Source: JABFSM01 sp052389555
GTDB lineage: Bacteria > Gemmatimonadota > Gemmatimonadetes > Gemmatimonadales > GWC2-71-9
Length of the DNA stretch: 29,112 nt
Reading direction: 5' to 3'
Assembly: GCA_052389555.1 (NCBI GenBank)
Contig: JBQTHV010000088.1
Span: 1-29,112 of the forward strand
Both the position numbers and the translations under genes were made by a program. A model generated the notes under the pieces. The model did not search any database and was not told the DNA's origin. It saw nothing but the letters and a program-made list of their open reading frames with translations. Shown here in pieces: positions 1-7,239 of this stretch. Within the stretch, counting starts at the first letter, position 1, and each line of letters starts with the position of its first letter.

Positions 1-1077
1 GTCCGGAACGAGGACGTGACGACCCACGTGACGCTCATGGGCGGCGGGTTCGGGCGGCGGATCAACCCGGACTTCACGGTGGAGGCGGCGCTGGTGGCCC
101 AGCGGGCCTCTGGCGGGGCGCCGGTCCAGGTGGTGTGGACCCGGGCGGACGACCTGGGGCACGGCTTCTACCGGCCCTGCGCGATTCACCGGGTGGACGC
201 CGTGTTAGGACCGGACGGAATGCCGCTCGCGTGGCGGCACCGGTTCATCACGCCGTCGATCAATTCGTACGGACAGGACGCGAGCAAGCCGCCGCGGGGT
301 GGCTGGGGGGCGGACGAGTCGGACGGCTCGGCCAACATGCTCTACCGGATTCCCAACCGGGCGGTGGAGTATACCCTGCTCGAGTCGGGGGTACCGCGGG
401 GGTGGTGGCGGGCAGTGCACACCACGCATAACACGTACGTGGTGGAGACCATGATCGACGAGCTGGCCGAGCGAGCGGGGAAGGACCCGCTGGAGTACCG
501 GCTCGCGCTGATCGACCAGCTGCCGGCGGACGTGCCGGGGCGGGCGCGGGAGTTTCCGCAGGACCCGGCTCGACTGAAGGGCGTGTTACGGTTGGCGGCG
601 GAGAAGGCCGGATGGCCGGGGACCAGGGGCCAGGGGCGAGCGATGGGCATGGCGTGCGGGTGGGATCACAACAGCTACGCTGCGGTGGTGGTGGAGGTGT
701 CGACAGACGGACGGACGGACAGACGGACAGACGGACAGATTAGAGTGGAGCGGGTGGTGGTGGCGGCCGATTGCGGGCCGGTGCTCAATCCGACTGGGGC
801 GCGGGCGCAGCTCGAGGGCGGGGTGATTCAGGCGTTGTCGTCGGTGCTGAAGGAGAAGATCACGATTCGGGGTGGGGCGGTGGAGCAGGGGAACTTCGAC
901 ACCTATCCCATCCTTCGGATTAGCGAGGCGCCACCCAGGATCGAGACGTACTTCGTGGAGACGGATACGTCTCCGACCGGGTTAGGGGAGCCGGCGGTGC
1001 CGCCGACCGGGCCGGCCCTTGCGAACGCGATCTATCGGGCGACGGGCAAGCGGGTGCGGAGCCTGCCGGCCGGTTAG
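1..1077 (+). CDS. Molybdopterin-binding subunit of a xanthine dehydrogenase/isoquinoline 1-oxidoreductase-type enzyme (5' end outside window)
   Basis: The reading frame is open from base 1, so the start lies upstream and only the C-terminal 358 residues are seen. The family is the large molybdopterin (MopB) subunit of aldehyde oxidase/xanthine dehydrogenase relatives, closest in style to isoquinoline 1-oxidoreductase beta subunit (IorB). These enzymes hydroxylate aromatic heterocycles or aldehydes, usually with a separate 2Fe-2S subunit. Visible signatures are GGGFGRR near residue 14, the VVEVS...DCGPVLNP stretch, and the C-terminal GLGEP...PALANAIYRATGKR motif, whose Glu (residue 330 of this fragment) matches the catalytic Glu of the family. 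Oddity: nine GACA/GACG tetramers at 702-737 encode a Thr-Asp-Gly/Arg-rich insert where the family normally has a short turn. The TonB receptor gene follows after about 39 bases. The substrate cannot be told from the sequence. Confidence 0.9.
   Translation, partial: VRNEDVTTHVTLMGGGFGRRINPDFTVEAALVAQRASGGAPVQVVWTRADDLGHGFYRPCAIHRVDAVLGPDGMPLAWRHRFITPSINSYGQDASKPPRGGWGADESDGSANMLYRIPNRAVEYTLLESGVPRGWWRAVHTTHNTYVVETMIDELAERAGKDPLEYRLALIDQLPADVPGRAREFPQDPARLKGVLRLAAEKAGWPGTRGQGRAMGMACGWDHNSYAAVVVEVSTDGRTDRRTDGQIRVERVVVAADCGPVLNPTGARAQLEGGVIQALSSVLKEKITIRGGAVEQGNFDTYPILRISEAPPRIETYFVETDTSPTGLGEPAVPPTGPALANAIYRATGKRVRSLPAG
702..737 (+). repeat. Tetranucleotide repeat (GACA/GACG)x9 inside a CDS
   Basis: Nine consecutive 4-base units, each GACA or GACG, lie within the molybdopterin-subunit gene. 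The 36 bases equal 12 codons, so the frame is kept at the present copy number. A gain or loss of one unit would shift the frame. The encoded insert is rich in Thr, Asp, Arg and Gly. Confidence 0.9.
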
Positions 1078-1116
1078 CCTTTGAGAATGAGCGTTCCTTC
1101 CAACCGTGGAGGCCCC

Positions 1117-3891
1117 GTGTCGCGCTTTCTTTCCCGAAGCACCTGCACGGCTATCCTGGCCCTGCTCGGCGCCACTGCGCCGCTGCTCGCCCAATCCGGC
1201 TCGATCCGTGGGATCGTCAGAGACTCGAGCGGCGGGCCGATCGCGGGCGCCGTGGTCACAGTGGACGGCACCGTCCTGCGGGCCCTCACCGGGGCGGAAG
1301 GCAGCTTCGTTTTGCGCGGGGTGCCGGCGGGGGCCCGGACGGTGCGGGCCCGGGCGATCGGCCATGTCGCGGTAAGCTCGGACGTCACGGTCCCTCCCGG
1401 GGACGTGGTGGAGCAGAACCTGGTGCTGGCGCAGTCGCCGGTGCAGCTCGCCCCGGTGGATCTGGTGGTGGGCTCCCGGGCGCGGCACACCGCGGCCACC
1501 GAACTCGCGGTGCCCGTCGACGTAATTCCCGCCGCGGTGATTACCCAACAGGGCACCACCGAGACGAGCCAGATCCTCCAGTCGGTCTCGCCCGCGGTCA
1601 ACTTCCCCCGCCAGAGTGTCGCCGATGCCGACGACATCGTGCGGCCGTTCACCTTCCGGGGCCTCTCGCCGGACCAGGCCCTGGTGCTGGTGAACGGGCA
1701 GCGGCGCCATCGCACCGCGCTGGTTCACATCTTCGCGGCCGGGATGGCCGCGGGGTCGACCGGGGTGGACCTCAACGCCCTTCCTTCGGGCGCGATCGAC
1801 CGGATCGAGATCCTGCGGGACGGCGCCTCGAGCCAGTACGGCTCGGATGCGATTGCCGGCGTGGTGAACCTGGTGCTTAAACAGGGTGAGTTCTCGCCTT
1901 ATCTCACGGTGGATGCTGGCCGCTACGCCACGCGCGACTATCCCGACGACGGCAACACGGTCACCGGCAACCTGGGCGCCGGCTTCGCCCTGGGGCGAGG
2001 CTCGCTGGCGCTGTTCGGGGAGTACCGGTACCGGGAGCCCACCAACCGGGCGTGGCCCGAAGCCGCCGACCAGATCAACCCCGGGGACGCGGACGTGGTC
2101 GACGAGGACGGCAACCTCATCAGCAAGAACAATCCGGTGCCCCAGCCCAACCACCACTGGGGCGACGGCCTAGCCAAGGATCTCATCACCTTCGCGAACC
2201 TGCGCTACCCGCTCAATCAGTCGGGGAGCACCGAGCTGTATGGCTTCGGGGGCTGGAGCTACCGGATCGGAACCGGCAATGGGTTCCGGCGGCAGGGGAT
2301 CTCGGAGCGGAACTGGCCGCAGATCTACCCGCAGGGCTACCTGCCGGAGTTCCGCCCCGACGTCTACGACTGGTCCGTGGCAATGGGGATCCGGAGCTCG
2401 GTAGCGGGATGGGGGGTGGACCTGGGCGGGAGCTTCGGCCGCAGCACGTTCCACTACAACCTGAACAACACCATGAACGTGTCGCTGGGCCCCTGCCTCG
2501 ACACGCCCTGCGCACCGGGGCTCGACGGGGTTTTCGGCAACGCGGACGATCCCGGGATTCCCAACCAGACCAGCTTCGATGCCGGTACCCTGGCGGCCAA
2601 CGAGCTCGATTTCACCCTCAACGCCTCCCGCCCCCTGGCGCTCGGCCTAACCCGCGATGCGACGCTGGCGGTCGGCGCCAGCTTCCGCCGGGAATACTAC
2701 CGGATCACCGCGGGGGAGCCGGCCTCGTACATCAATGGGGGCCACCTGGACCGGAACGGGGAAATCGCGCCGCCGGGCTCCCAGGTGTTTGGTGGGTTCC
2801 GGCCGGCGAACGAGGTGAGCGAGTGGCGGAGCGCCTTCGGCGCCAACGCGGAGCTGGAGGCGCCGGTGAGCGAGCAGGTGCTGGTGAACGGAGCGGTGCG
2901 GTTCGAACACGTCCAGGGCGCGGGGTCCCAGCTCACCGGGAAAGCGGCGCTCCGGTTCCAGCCCCATGCCGACCTGGTGTTCCGGGCCGGCGCCTCGACC
3001 GGGTTCCGGGCCCCGTCGCTAGCCCAGGTCCACTACAACAGCACCCAGACCACCTTCATCCTGGATCCTAACACGGGACGGCAGACCCCGCTCGACTTCG
3101 GGATCTTCTCCACCGAGAGCGAGCCGGCCCAATTGCTGGGGGCGAGTTCGCTCGAGAACGAGCGCTCGATCAACTTGAGCGGGGGGCTGGTGTGGAGCCC
3201 GGGGGAGCGGTTCTCCCTCACCGCCGACGGCTACTTCGTGCGGATCGCCGACCGGATCATCCTTACCGATTTCCTGGCCGGCCCCGAAGTCGAAGCGATC
3301 CTGGCCAACGCGGGGTTCCCCTCGATCACCGGGGCGATCTACTTCACTAACGCGCTCACCACCCGGACCATCGGATTGGATGTGATCGGCGACTACGAGC
3401 TCCCGGTGGGCGAGGCCGGCACCCTGCGGTTTGCCTTGGGGGTGAACGTGGGGGCCAACAAGATACTGAAAGAGCAGCCGGTGCCGAAAGAGCTCGAGGG
3501 GATCGCGACTTCGCGGTTCGGCGTGCTTGCGCGACTCGCGCTAGAGCGGGAGCGGCCCCGCTGGCGGAGCACCCTCACCACCAGCTACACCCGGGGTGCC
3601 TGGCACGCCCTCGTGCGGGGCTCCGCCTACGGAAAATTCACCTCGGCACAGCTGGGCGCCTGCGAGACCTGCGGGCAGACCTATGACGAGCGAGTGCTGC
3701 TGGACGCGGAGGTGGGGCGGCGGTTCCCCTACGTGAACCTCTCGATCGGGGCGCGGAATCTGCTCGATAGCTATCCGGGCCGCGCGAGCCTCGACAACGG
3801 GTTCGGGATCTTTCCATGGCCGATGGCGTCGCCGTTCGGGTACAACGGGCGGTATCTGTACGTGCGGCTGGAGACGGCGTTCCGGCCCTGA
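1117..3891 (+). CDS. TonB-dependent outer-membrane receptor with N-terminal carboxypeptidase-regulatory-like domain
   Basis: A 924-residue outer-membrane receptor that would import a siderophore, metal chelate, sugar or peptide using TonB energy; the ligand is unknown. I chose the GTG at 1117, which has GGAGG at 1108-1112 and leads straight into a signal peptide (about residues 1-26, ending LLAQ). The frame stays open upstream to an ATG at 1087, a possible alternative start. Domains in order: signal peptide; a carboxypeptidase-regulatory-like beta-sandwich (about 28-105, GSIRGIVRDSSGGPIAGA); a linker; the plug (about 125-255, with FRGLSPDQALVLVNGQRRHR and IEILRDGASSQYGSDAIAGV); then a 22-strand-type barrel to the C-terminal aromatic strand YLYVRLETAF. 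The length is normal for the family. It follows the oxidoreductase gene on the same strand, so the pair may be co-expressed, but no functional link is proven. Confidence 0.93.
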   Translation: MSRFLSRSTCTAILALLGATAPLLAQSGSIRGIVRDSSGGPIAGAVVTVDGTVLRALTGAEGSFVLRGVPAGARTVRARAIGHVAVSSDVTVPPGDVVEQNLVLAQSPVQLAPVDLVVGSRARHTAATELAVPVDVIPAAVITQQGTTETSQILQSVSPAVNFPRQSVADADDIVRPFTFRGLSPDQALVLVNGQRRHRTALVHIFAAGMAAGSTGVDLNALPSGAIDRIEILRDGASSQYGSDAIAGVVNLVLKQGEFSPYLTVDAGRYATRDYPDDGNTVTGNLGAGFALGRGSLALFGEYRYREPTNRAWPEAADQINPGDADVVDEDGNLISKNNPVPQPNHHWGDGLAKDLITFANLRYPLNQSGSTELYGFGGWSYRIGTGNGFRRQGISERNWPQIYPQGYLPEFRPDVYDWSVAMGIRSSVAGWGVDLGGSFGRSTFHYNLNNTMNVSLGPCLDTPCAPGLDGVFGNADDPGIPNQTSFDAGTLAANELDFTLNASRPLALGLTRDATLAVGASFRREYYRITAGEPASYINGGHLDRNGEIAPPGSQVFGGFRPANEVSEWRSAFGANAELEAPVSEQVLVNGAVRFEHVQGAGSQLTGKAALRFQPHADLVFRAGASTGFRAPSLAQVHYNSTQTTFILDPNTGRQTPLDFGIFSTESEPAQLLGASSLENERSINLSGGLVWSPGERFSLTADGYFVRIADRIILTDFLAGPEVEAILANAGFPSITGAIYFTNALTTRTIGLDVIGDYELPVGEAGTLRFALGVNVGANKILKEQPVPKELEGIATSRFGVLARLALERERPRWRSTLTTSYTRGAWHALVRGSAYGKFTSAQLGACETCGQTYDERVLLDAEVGRRFPYVNLSIGARNLLDSYPGRASLDNGFGIFPWPMASPFGYNGRYLYVRLETAFRP

Positions 3892-3910
3892 CCTCTAACT
3901 CCACAGCCGT

Positions 3911-3953
3911 CGCCTGCGGAACGCCAGGCGCCGGTACCGGCTCGCGCTCTTTT
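3911..3953 (+). terminator. Weak candidate terminator after the TonB receptor
   Basis: A 6-bp perfect stem (CGCCTG 3911-3916 with CAGGCG 3925-3930, 8-base loop) is followed by the self-complementary GCCGGTACCGGC and a short T run near 3950. The T run is not directly attached to the stem, so this is only a weak call. Confidence 0.25.
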
Positions 3954-4014
3954 GGTTATTGCCCGCCGAGCGTAGGTTGCATAGTGGAGGCGGAACCGAA
4001 CACGAGCGTCCGCC

Positions 4015-4356
4015 ATGCCGGTTAGTGCCAGGTTATCAAAACTTTTGTACGATCGCCTGGGCGAACAACTCGCGGACGAGCTCGTGGATTGGTTTGATCA
4101 GGTGGATTTGACCTACCGGACCGAGCTGAAAGAGCTCAACGAGATGAACTTCACTCGCTTTGATGCCCGGCTCGAGCAGCGTCTGTCCCAGGTCGAAGCG
4201 AGACTCGACACGCAATTCAACAAGGGTCTCGCGGATGTCCGCGTCGAGGTTGCTGAAGCCAAGACCAGCCTGGTCTGGTGGATGTTCGGATTCTGGTCGG
4301 CAACTACCGTGGCCACAGTGGGTCTCGTCCTCGCTATTCTCAAGGCGTTTCCCTGA
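4015..4356 (+). CDS. Small coiled-coil protein with C-terminal membrane anchor
   Basis: A 113-residue protein of unknown function. The first ~35 residues are a helical segment (SARLSKLLYDRLGEQLADELVD). Residues ~36-85 show heptad-like spacing of hydrophobic residues with many Glu/Arg/Gln, as in a coiled coil. Residues ~87-109 form one hydrophobic transmembrane helix (WWMFGFWSATTVATVGLVLAIL), followed by only a few residues. The layout resembles DUF1640/CCDC90-like small anchored coiled-coil proteins, but I would not assign it to that family with certainty. Its first 30 codons are more A/T-rich than neighbouring genes. A damaged relative lies at 5189-5335. It converges on the DUF2442 gene, with a perfect inverted repeat between them at 4397-4423. 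Confidence 0.75.
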   Translation: MPVSARLSKLLYDRLGEQLADELVDWFDQVDLTYRTELKELNEMNFTRFDARLEQRLSQVEARLDTQFNKGLADVRVEVAEAKTSLVWWMFGFWSATTVATVGLVLAILKAFP

Positions 4357-4396
4357 AGTAAGCGGCAACCGCGACAGCAAGCTCGCGCTTCCCATC

Positions 4397-4423
4397 TTCA
4401 AGGTCACAGATTGTGACCTTGAA
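4397..4423. terminator. Perfect 12-bp inverted repeat between convergent genes (candidate bidirectional terminator)
   Basis: TTCAAGGTCACA (4397-4408) is followed by a 3-base GAT spacer and its exact complement TGTGACCTTGAA (4412-4423). It lies in the 75-base gap between two convergent genes, where a bidirectional terminator is expected. No T tract follows either arm, so factor-independent termination is not assured and a protein-binding palindrome is possible. Confidence 0.6.
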
Positions 4424-4431
4424 CGAAGCGC

Positions 4432-4701
4432 CTATCCCGTGCGCGCCTTTCGATGGGCCTTGTGATAGAGCACGTCGGGGTCGAGGTCCACCCCATTGGG
4501 CCAGACTACGGTGCCGGCCTCGGGATCGACCTGCACCTGCGCGAAGAACTCAGGGTCCTTGAGGGCGGTGAAGACGCCGCTCCGCCCGCGAATCATTGGG
4601 CCGAGATCGACCTCTCCCTGCGTGCCATCGGTGAACCTCAGAGAAAGCACGAACGGCCTGGGGACTACCACATCAGTGATTCGTGGGTATAGGGGCAGCA
4701 T
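4432..4701 (-). CDS. DUF2442 domain protein
   Basis: An 89-residue protein of the DUF2442 family, recognised by the stretch YPRITDVVVPRPFVLSLRF, the DGTQGEVDLGPMI turn, the central GVFTALKDPEFFAQVQVD, and the ending GTVVWPNGVDLDPDVLY. DUF2442 genes are often found beside small genes such as DUF4160, DUF4258 or DUF2283, and are often suspected to be parts of toxin-antitoxin-like pairs, without a settled function. I placed the start at 4701 (MLPLYPRI), with GGAAG about 6 bases upstream. An ATG at 4731 in the same frame would add ten residues. The gene sits just downstream of a frameshifted DUF2283 gene on the same strand, suggesting one former operon. It appears intact. Confidence 0.75.
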   Translation of the reverse strand: MLPLYPRITDVVVPRPFVLSLRFTDGTQGEVDLGPMIRGRSGVFTALKDPEFFAQVQVDPEAGTVVWPNGVDLDPDVLYHKAHRKARTG

Positions 4702-4771
4702 TTCCTTCTTCCGGTCAACCCTTCCGGTCATCCGCCCGAGACCGCCTCGAACTCGATGTTCCGGGCGTCGC

Positions 4772-4932
4772 TCACCCGTCCGATGCTTCGAGAATCTCGA
4801 TCGAGACCAGCTCGCCCCGCTCATCGTAGTCCAGAATGACCCCGGGTTTGTCCTCGTCGCTCTCGGCAACGGTGACGCAGGTTTGAGCACCAGGCTCAGC
4901 GTGTCGGCTCGCTCGTCATAAAGCACTTTCAT
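4772..4932 (-). pseudogene. Frameshifted DUF2283 gene
   Basis: The first 18 codons from ATG 4932 read MKVLYDERADTLSLVLKP, the classic opening of DUF2283 proteins. After about codon 21 the original frame becomes nonsense, while the +1 frame reads VAESDEDKPGVILDYDERG and then ELVSIEILEASDG, ending at TGA 4772-4774. This is exactly the rest of a DUF2283 domain. The total of 161 bases is not a multiple of three, so a one-base deletion (or two-base insertion) near 4865-4880 separates the halves. In the unshifted frame translation runs on into the DUF2442 gene. DUF2283 proteins are about 55-70 residues long and are often paired with DUF4258 genes. Either a real disrupted gene or a sequencing error. 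Confidence 0.75.
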
Positions 4933-5100
4933 TCGTCAGCTCTCCAGTATTTGGAGACCTTACTGGTCCGCTACGCCGTCACGACCAGGGCAGCGTCCCG
5001 CCCGACTTCAGCGATAACGCGGACCAGGTACGTCTTGGGCGGATCTCCCATTACGACCCGGGATTGAAGGATGTCCCTGCCGGGCCGGCTTCGCCTCCTG
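4929..5100 (-). pseudogene. Remnant of a DUF4258-like gene with an in-frame stop
   Basis: Reading the minus strand in the frame that ends at TGA 4929-4931 gives MGDPPKTYLVRVIAEV, then GRDAALVVTA, a TAG (4971-4973), then RTSKVSKYWRADE. The expected family sequence at this point is VVTAYRTSK...KYW, so the TAG stands where a Tyr codon (TAT/TAC) should be: a single-base nonsense change. The final TGA overlaps the DUF2283 start as ATGA, the usual layout of DUF4258-DUF2283 pairs. Upstream of about 5060 the frame becomes basic, low-quality sequence with no recognisable start, so the 5' part is lost or diverged. The family name is from memory of such pairs and remains tentative. Confidence 0.45.
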
Positions 5101-5442
5101 GCCCGCTTTGCTCCCGTATCCGTCTTTCTGGTTATCACCTTCCGCCCGAAATGCTCACACTTGGGTCCTGGGACTCAGGGCCCCAACCATGCCTTCGATC
5201 ATCGCCTTCTCTCGCGCAGTCTATGAAAAGCTCGACGACGAGGCCTAGCTCGACCGGCACATGGCTGAGCTTCGCGCTACGGTGATATCCGAGCTCGGAA
5301 AGCTCGCTGTGCGGCTCGCGAGCGCGCACCGTTAGTCCTCCCAGGACGCAGGGTCGGTTCGCTCGCGGCGAAGGCGCGGGCGGCCCGAATCAACGGCAGA
5401 AAGGGCGGAAGGCCTCGGAAGCGCGCGACGGTGAAGCGGTAG
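4933..5442. other. 510-base stretch without an intact gene
   Basis: This stretch holds the upstream part of the DUF4258-like remnant (to about 5100, minus strand) and a broken coiled-coil gene (5189-5335, plus strand). The remainder (5101-5188 and 5336-5442) shows no convincing coding sequence, promoter or RNA gene to me. Confidence 0.5.
5189..5335 (+). pseudogene. Broken relative of the small coiled-coil protein
   Basis: From ATG 5189 the frame reads MPSIIAFSRAVYEKLDDEA, then TAG (5246-5248), then LDRHMAELRATVISELGKL and a short tail to TAG 5333-5335. The opening has the same pattern as the 4015 gene (MPVSARLSKLLYDRLGEQLA), and the part after the stop keeps helix-forming character. It looks like an internally deleted, nonsense-interrupted member of the same family. 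The match is short, so this is tentative. Confidence 0.4.
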
Positions 5443-6534
5443 TCACCGGGACAGGTGCCAGCGCGCCCCGATCCCTCGGCCGACACAGGCGACCAGACCT
5501 TCCTTCCGCAATTCATCCAGCACCCGGCGGAGCCGGGTGGGCTTCACTTCCGGGAACCGCCGGACCAGATCCGCGAATGCAAACTCGCCACTTAACCCGG
5601 TCAGCACGGTTTCCCTGATCTGCTGGTCGAGGCCCGGCCCCCTCGGATAGGCATCATAACCCGCGAGCGTCTCCCGGATCAGGCTGAGCTGAGCCGACTC
5701 GGCTTCTCCCTGCGCGGCGCAGGCCGCGCAGAAACGCTCGGCCCAGAGATTGGCGAGCTTGCGGTTCCCGGCGAAGACGATCGGTAACTTGGGATGCATC
5801 GCGGTGAGCTCGGCCAGTACCCGGGCAAGATGGGCCGGCGGCCAACGGCCCCGGAGCTTCTTCTCATCGAGAAAGTCCGCATACTGCGCCTCGACCACCA
5901 CCGCGGCCCGCTGGTGACTCGCGAGATCGGCAAACTGGTGATGCAAGGCCTGAATCGCGCCGAGCTCGGCCAGGAAGTTGTCGTAGGACTTGCGCTCGAT
6001 GACTGCGGTCGTAGTGTTGCCATCGAGCAAGGCGTAATCGCCGGCGCGGAGTTTCTTCCGCTCGACCGCGGCACCGGGAAACCGCCAGGGGTAGCGCTCC
6101 GCCGAGTCGATCGCGATTCGGAGCGGCTCGAGGTCCGTCGTCGGGCCGGGCCGGAGCTCGACCCGGGTCCGGGACCGATGGGAGCGGATGCCCGATTCAG
6201 TGCGGAAGAAGATCTGCTCGTAGGTCCCGTCGCGGCCCAGGTAGGGCTTGGCGACGGTAAGAAGCTCGCAGCGCTTGCGGGAAGGCCGGTCGAGCAGGAC
6301 GGCGAGCTTGCGGCCGATGCGGGTTAGGTTCGCGATCGGCACCCGCTCGACCGGCTCCAGCGGCTCGTCGGGCTCGAGCGCCCGTTCGCGGAGACAGAAG
6401 ATCTGCTGGCCCGGCCCCGGCCAGGCGGACTGGGCCCGCACCGCGAGCAGCAGCCGCCCAGCCTGCTCGATCGAGATGCGGAACGGAAAGCGGCGGCTAC
6501 GAGTGCGCTCGACGACCCAGATCGCCTGAGCCAT
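5443..6534 (-). CDS. ERCC4-type nuclease domain protein
   Basis: A 363-residue protein with an XPF/ERCC4-type nuclease core at about residues 138-270. The metal-binding signature is visible: D143 in AIDSAERYPW, then GDY (165-167) and ERK (180-182) with a following Asp (D185), as in the GD...ERKxxxD motif of XPF/Mus81 nucleases. Residues 1-135 are a basic, uncharacterised N-terminal region. Residues ~305-363 look like a winged-helix DNA-binding domain (FADLVRRFPEVKPTRLRRVLDEL). Family members cut branched or single-strand/double-strand junction DNA; the bacterial stand-alone forms are poorly studied. No helix-hairpin-helix pair is obvious. The start is 16 bases after the stop of vapC copy 1, so it may be co-transcribed with that cassette. 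Confidence 0.85.
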   Translation of the reverse strand: MAQAIWVVERTRSRRFPFRISIEQAGRLLLAVRAQSAWPGPGQQIFCLRERALEPDEPLEPVERVPIANLTRIGRKLAVLLDRPSRKRCELLTVAKPYLGRDGTYEQIFFRTESGIRSHRSRTRVELRPGPTTDLEPLRIAIDSAERYPWRFPGAAVERKKLRAGDYALLDGNTTTAVIERKSYDNFLAELGAIQALHHQFADLASHQRAAVVVEAQYADFLDEKKLRGRWPPAHLARVLAELTAMHPKLPIVFAGNRKLANLWAERFCAACAAQGEAESAQLSLIRETLAGYDAYPRGPGLDQQIRETVLTGLSGEFAFADLVRRFPEVKPTRLRRVLDELRKEGLVACVGRGIGARWHLSR

Positions 6535-6550
6535 GACAGAATGGGGCCGA

Positions 6551-6946
6551 TTATCCGCGCCGCTCGAGACCGGCGATCCGGTCGAAACCGGTATGGAAGC
6601 TCATGACCGTATCGATCTCTCGCCGGCGCATCACAGCGGCGTGAACCGCGTCCCGAGCCGAGAGGCCACGCATTCCCAGCATCAGCGCTTTCGCCTGCTC
6701 CACATCCTGGTGTTCGATGGGGAAGACCTCGTCCGCGACACCAAGCAGGGCATCGAAGGCCGCCTGGATCGCGTCGGGGCGCCGGATTGCGTGGTAGCGA
6801 TGCAAGATCTCCTGGAGCACCTCCGCATCCGTCACGAGCCGTTCGCCGGCCGAGATGGACTGCTCCAGGAGCCGCCGCGCTAGCTCCTTGTTGGGGTGGG
6901 CGGCTCCGACCAGATACATCGGAATGTGGGAATCCACGAAGATCAC
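6551..6946 (-). CDS. vapC: PIN-domain toxin, VapC-type (copy 1)
   Basis: A 131-residue PIN-domain ribonuclease toxin. It starts at GTG 6946, which overlaps the antitoxin stop as GTGA, so translation is probably coupled. The first acid is D5 (IFVDS), the second E46 or E42 (AEVLQEIL), the third D99 (SARDAVHAA). The fourth conserved acid, expected in the S-x-D-x-x-F motif, is His here (SFHTGF, H118), while copy 2 keeps Asp. VapC toxins usually cleave initiator tRNA or rRNA and are blocked by their VapB partner. Loss of the fourth acid often weakens metal binding, so this copy may be weak or inactive (inference). It is identical to copy 2 at 120 of 131 residues by direct comparison. Confidence 0.9.
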   Translation of the reverse strand: MIFVDSHIPMYLVGAAHPNKELARRLLEQSISAGERLVTDAEVLQEILHRYHAIRRPDAIQAAFDALLGVADEVFPIEHQDVEQAKALMLGMRGLSARDAVHAAVMRRREIDTVMSFHTGFDRIAGLERRG

Positions 6947-7203
6947 GGCCCGCTCGACCTGCGGTAGCCGCGCTCGATTTCCTCGAGCATCTGGGGAAGG
7001 TCGGCAGTGGGGTACTTCCCCCGTGCGGCCTCGCGCACGACGGCGAGCTTGCGGCGCGGATCGCCCTTGGGCTCTTCGCGCCGAGCCTGCCGCAGCGCCT
7101 GGCGAACCCACTCGGCCACCGTCATCCGATAGCGCCGGGCGATCCGGCGGATTTCGGCGAATTCCTCGGCGTCGAGCAGGACCTGCAGGCGGGTTTGACT
7201 CAT
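6943..7203 (-). CDS. vapB: Ribbon-helix-helix antitoxin, VapB-type (copy 1)
   Basis: An 86-residue antitoxin. Residues 2-40 (TRLQVLLDAEEFAEIRRIARR then YRMTVAEWVRQAL) have the beta strand-helix-helix pattern of RHH/CopG-like DNA-binding proteins. The C-terminal half is charged and would wrap the toxin. I chose ATG 7203 because it aligns with copy 2 and lies 7 bases after a strong -10 box; an upstream in-frame start would lie inside the promoter. There is no Shine-Dalgarno sequence, consistent with leaderless translation. The stop overlaps the vapC GTG. It is intact, unlike copy 2, and so may also neutralise the second toxin. Confidence 0.87.
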   Translation of the reverse strand: MSQTRLQVLLDAEEFAEIRRIARRYRMTVAEWVRQALRQARREEPKGDPRRKLAVVREAARGKYPTADLPQMLEEIERGYRRSSGP

Positions 7204-7239
7204 GCCAATGAGTATAGCAGCCTCATATCTATGAGTCAA
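7198..7239 (-). promoter_or_regulatory. Promoter/operator of VapBC copy 1, leaderless layout
   Basis: On the minus strand TTGACT (7239-7234) is separated by exactly 17 bases from TATACT (7216-7211), followed by 7 bases and the ATG. This is nearly the sigma-70 consensus and puts the transcript start at or next to the start codon. Two inverted repeats with the same 4-base spacer overlap it: ACTCAT-gcca-ATGAGT (7198-7213) across the start codon and -10, and CTCAT-atct-ATGAG (7222-7235) across the spacer and -35. They are the likely binding sites of the RHH antitoxin for autoregulation. Confidence 0.7.

Noticed and set aside
982..2157. Long open frame antisense to the TonB receptor (and similar ones antisense to the oxidase, kinase and RND pump)
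   Set aside because: High GC leaves antisense frames open; their translations are Arg/Gly/Pro-rich with no domain, and each lies opposite a clear gene.
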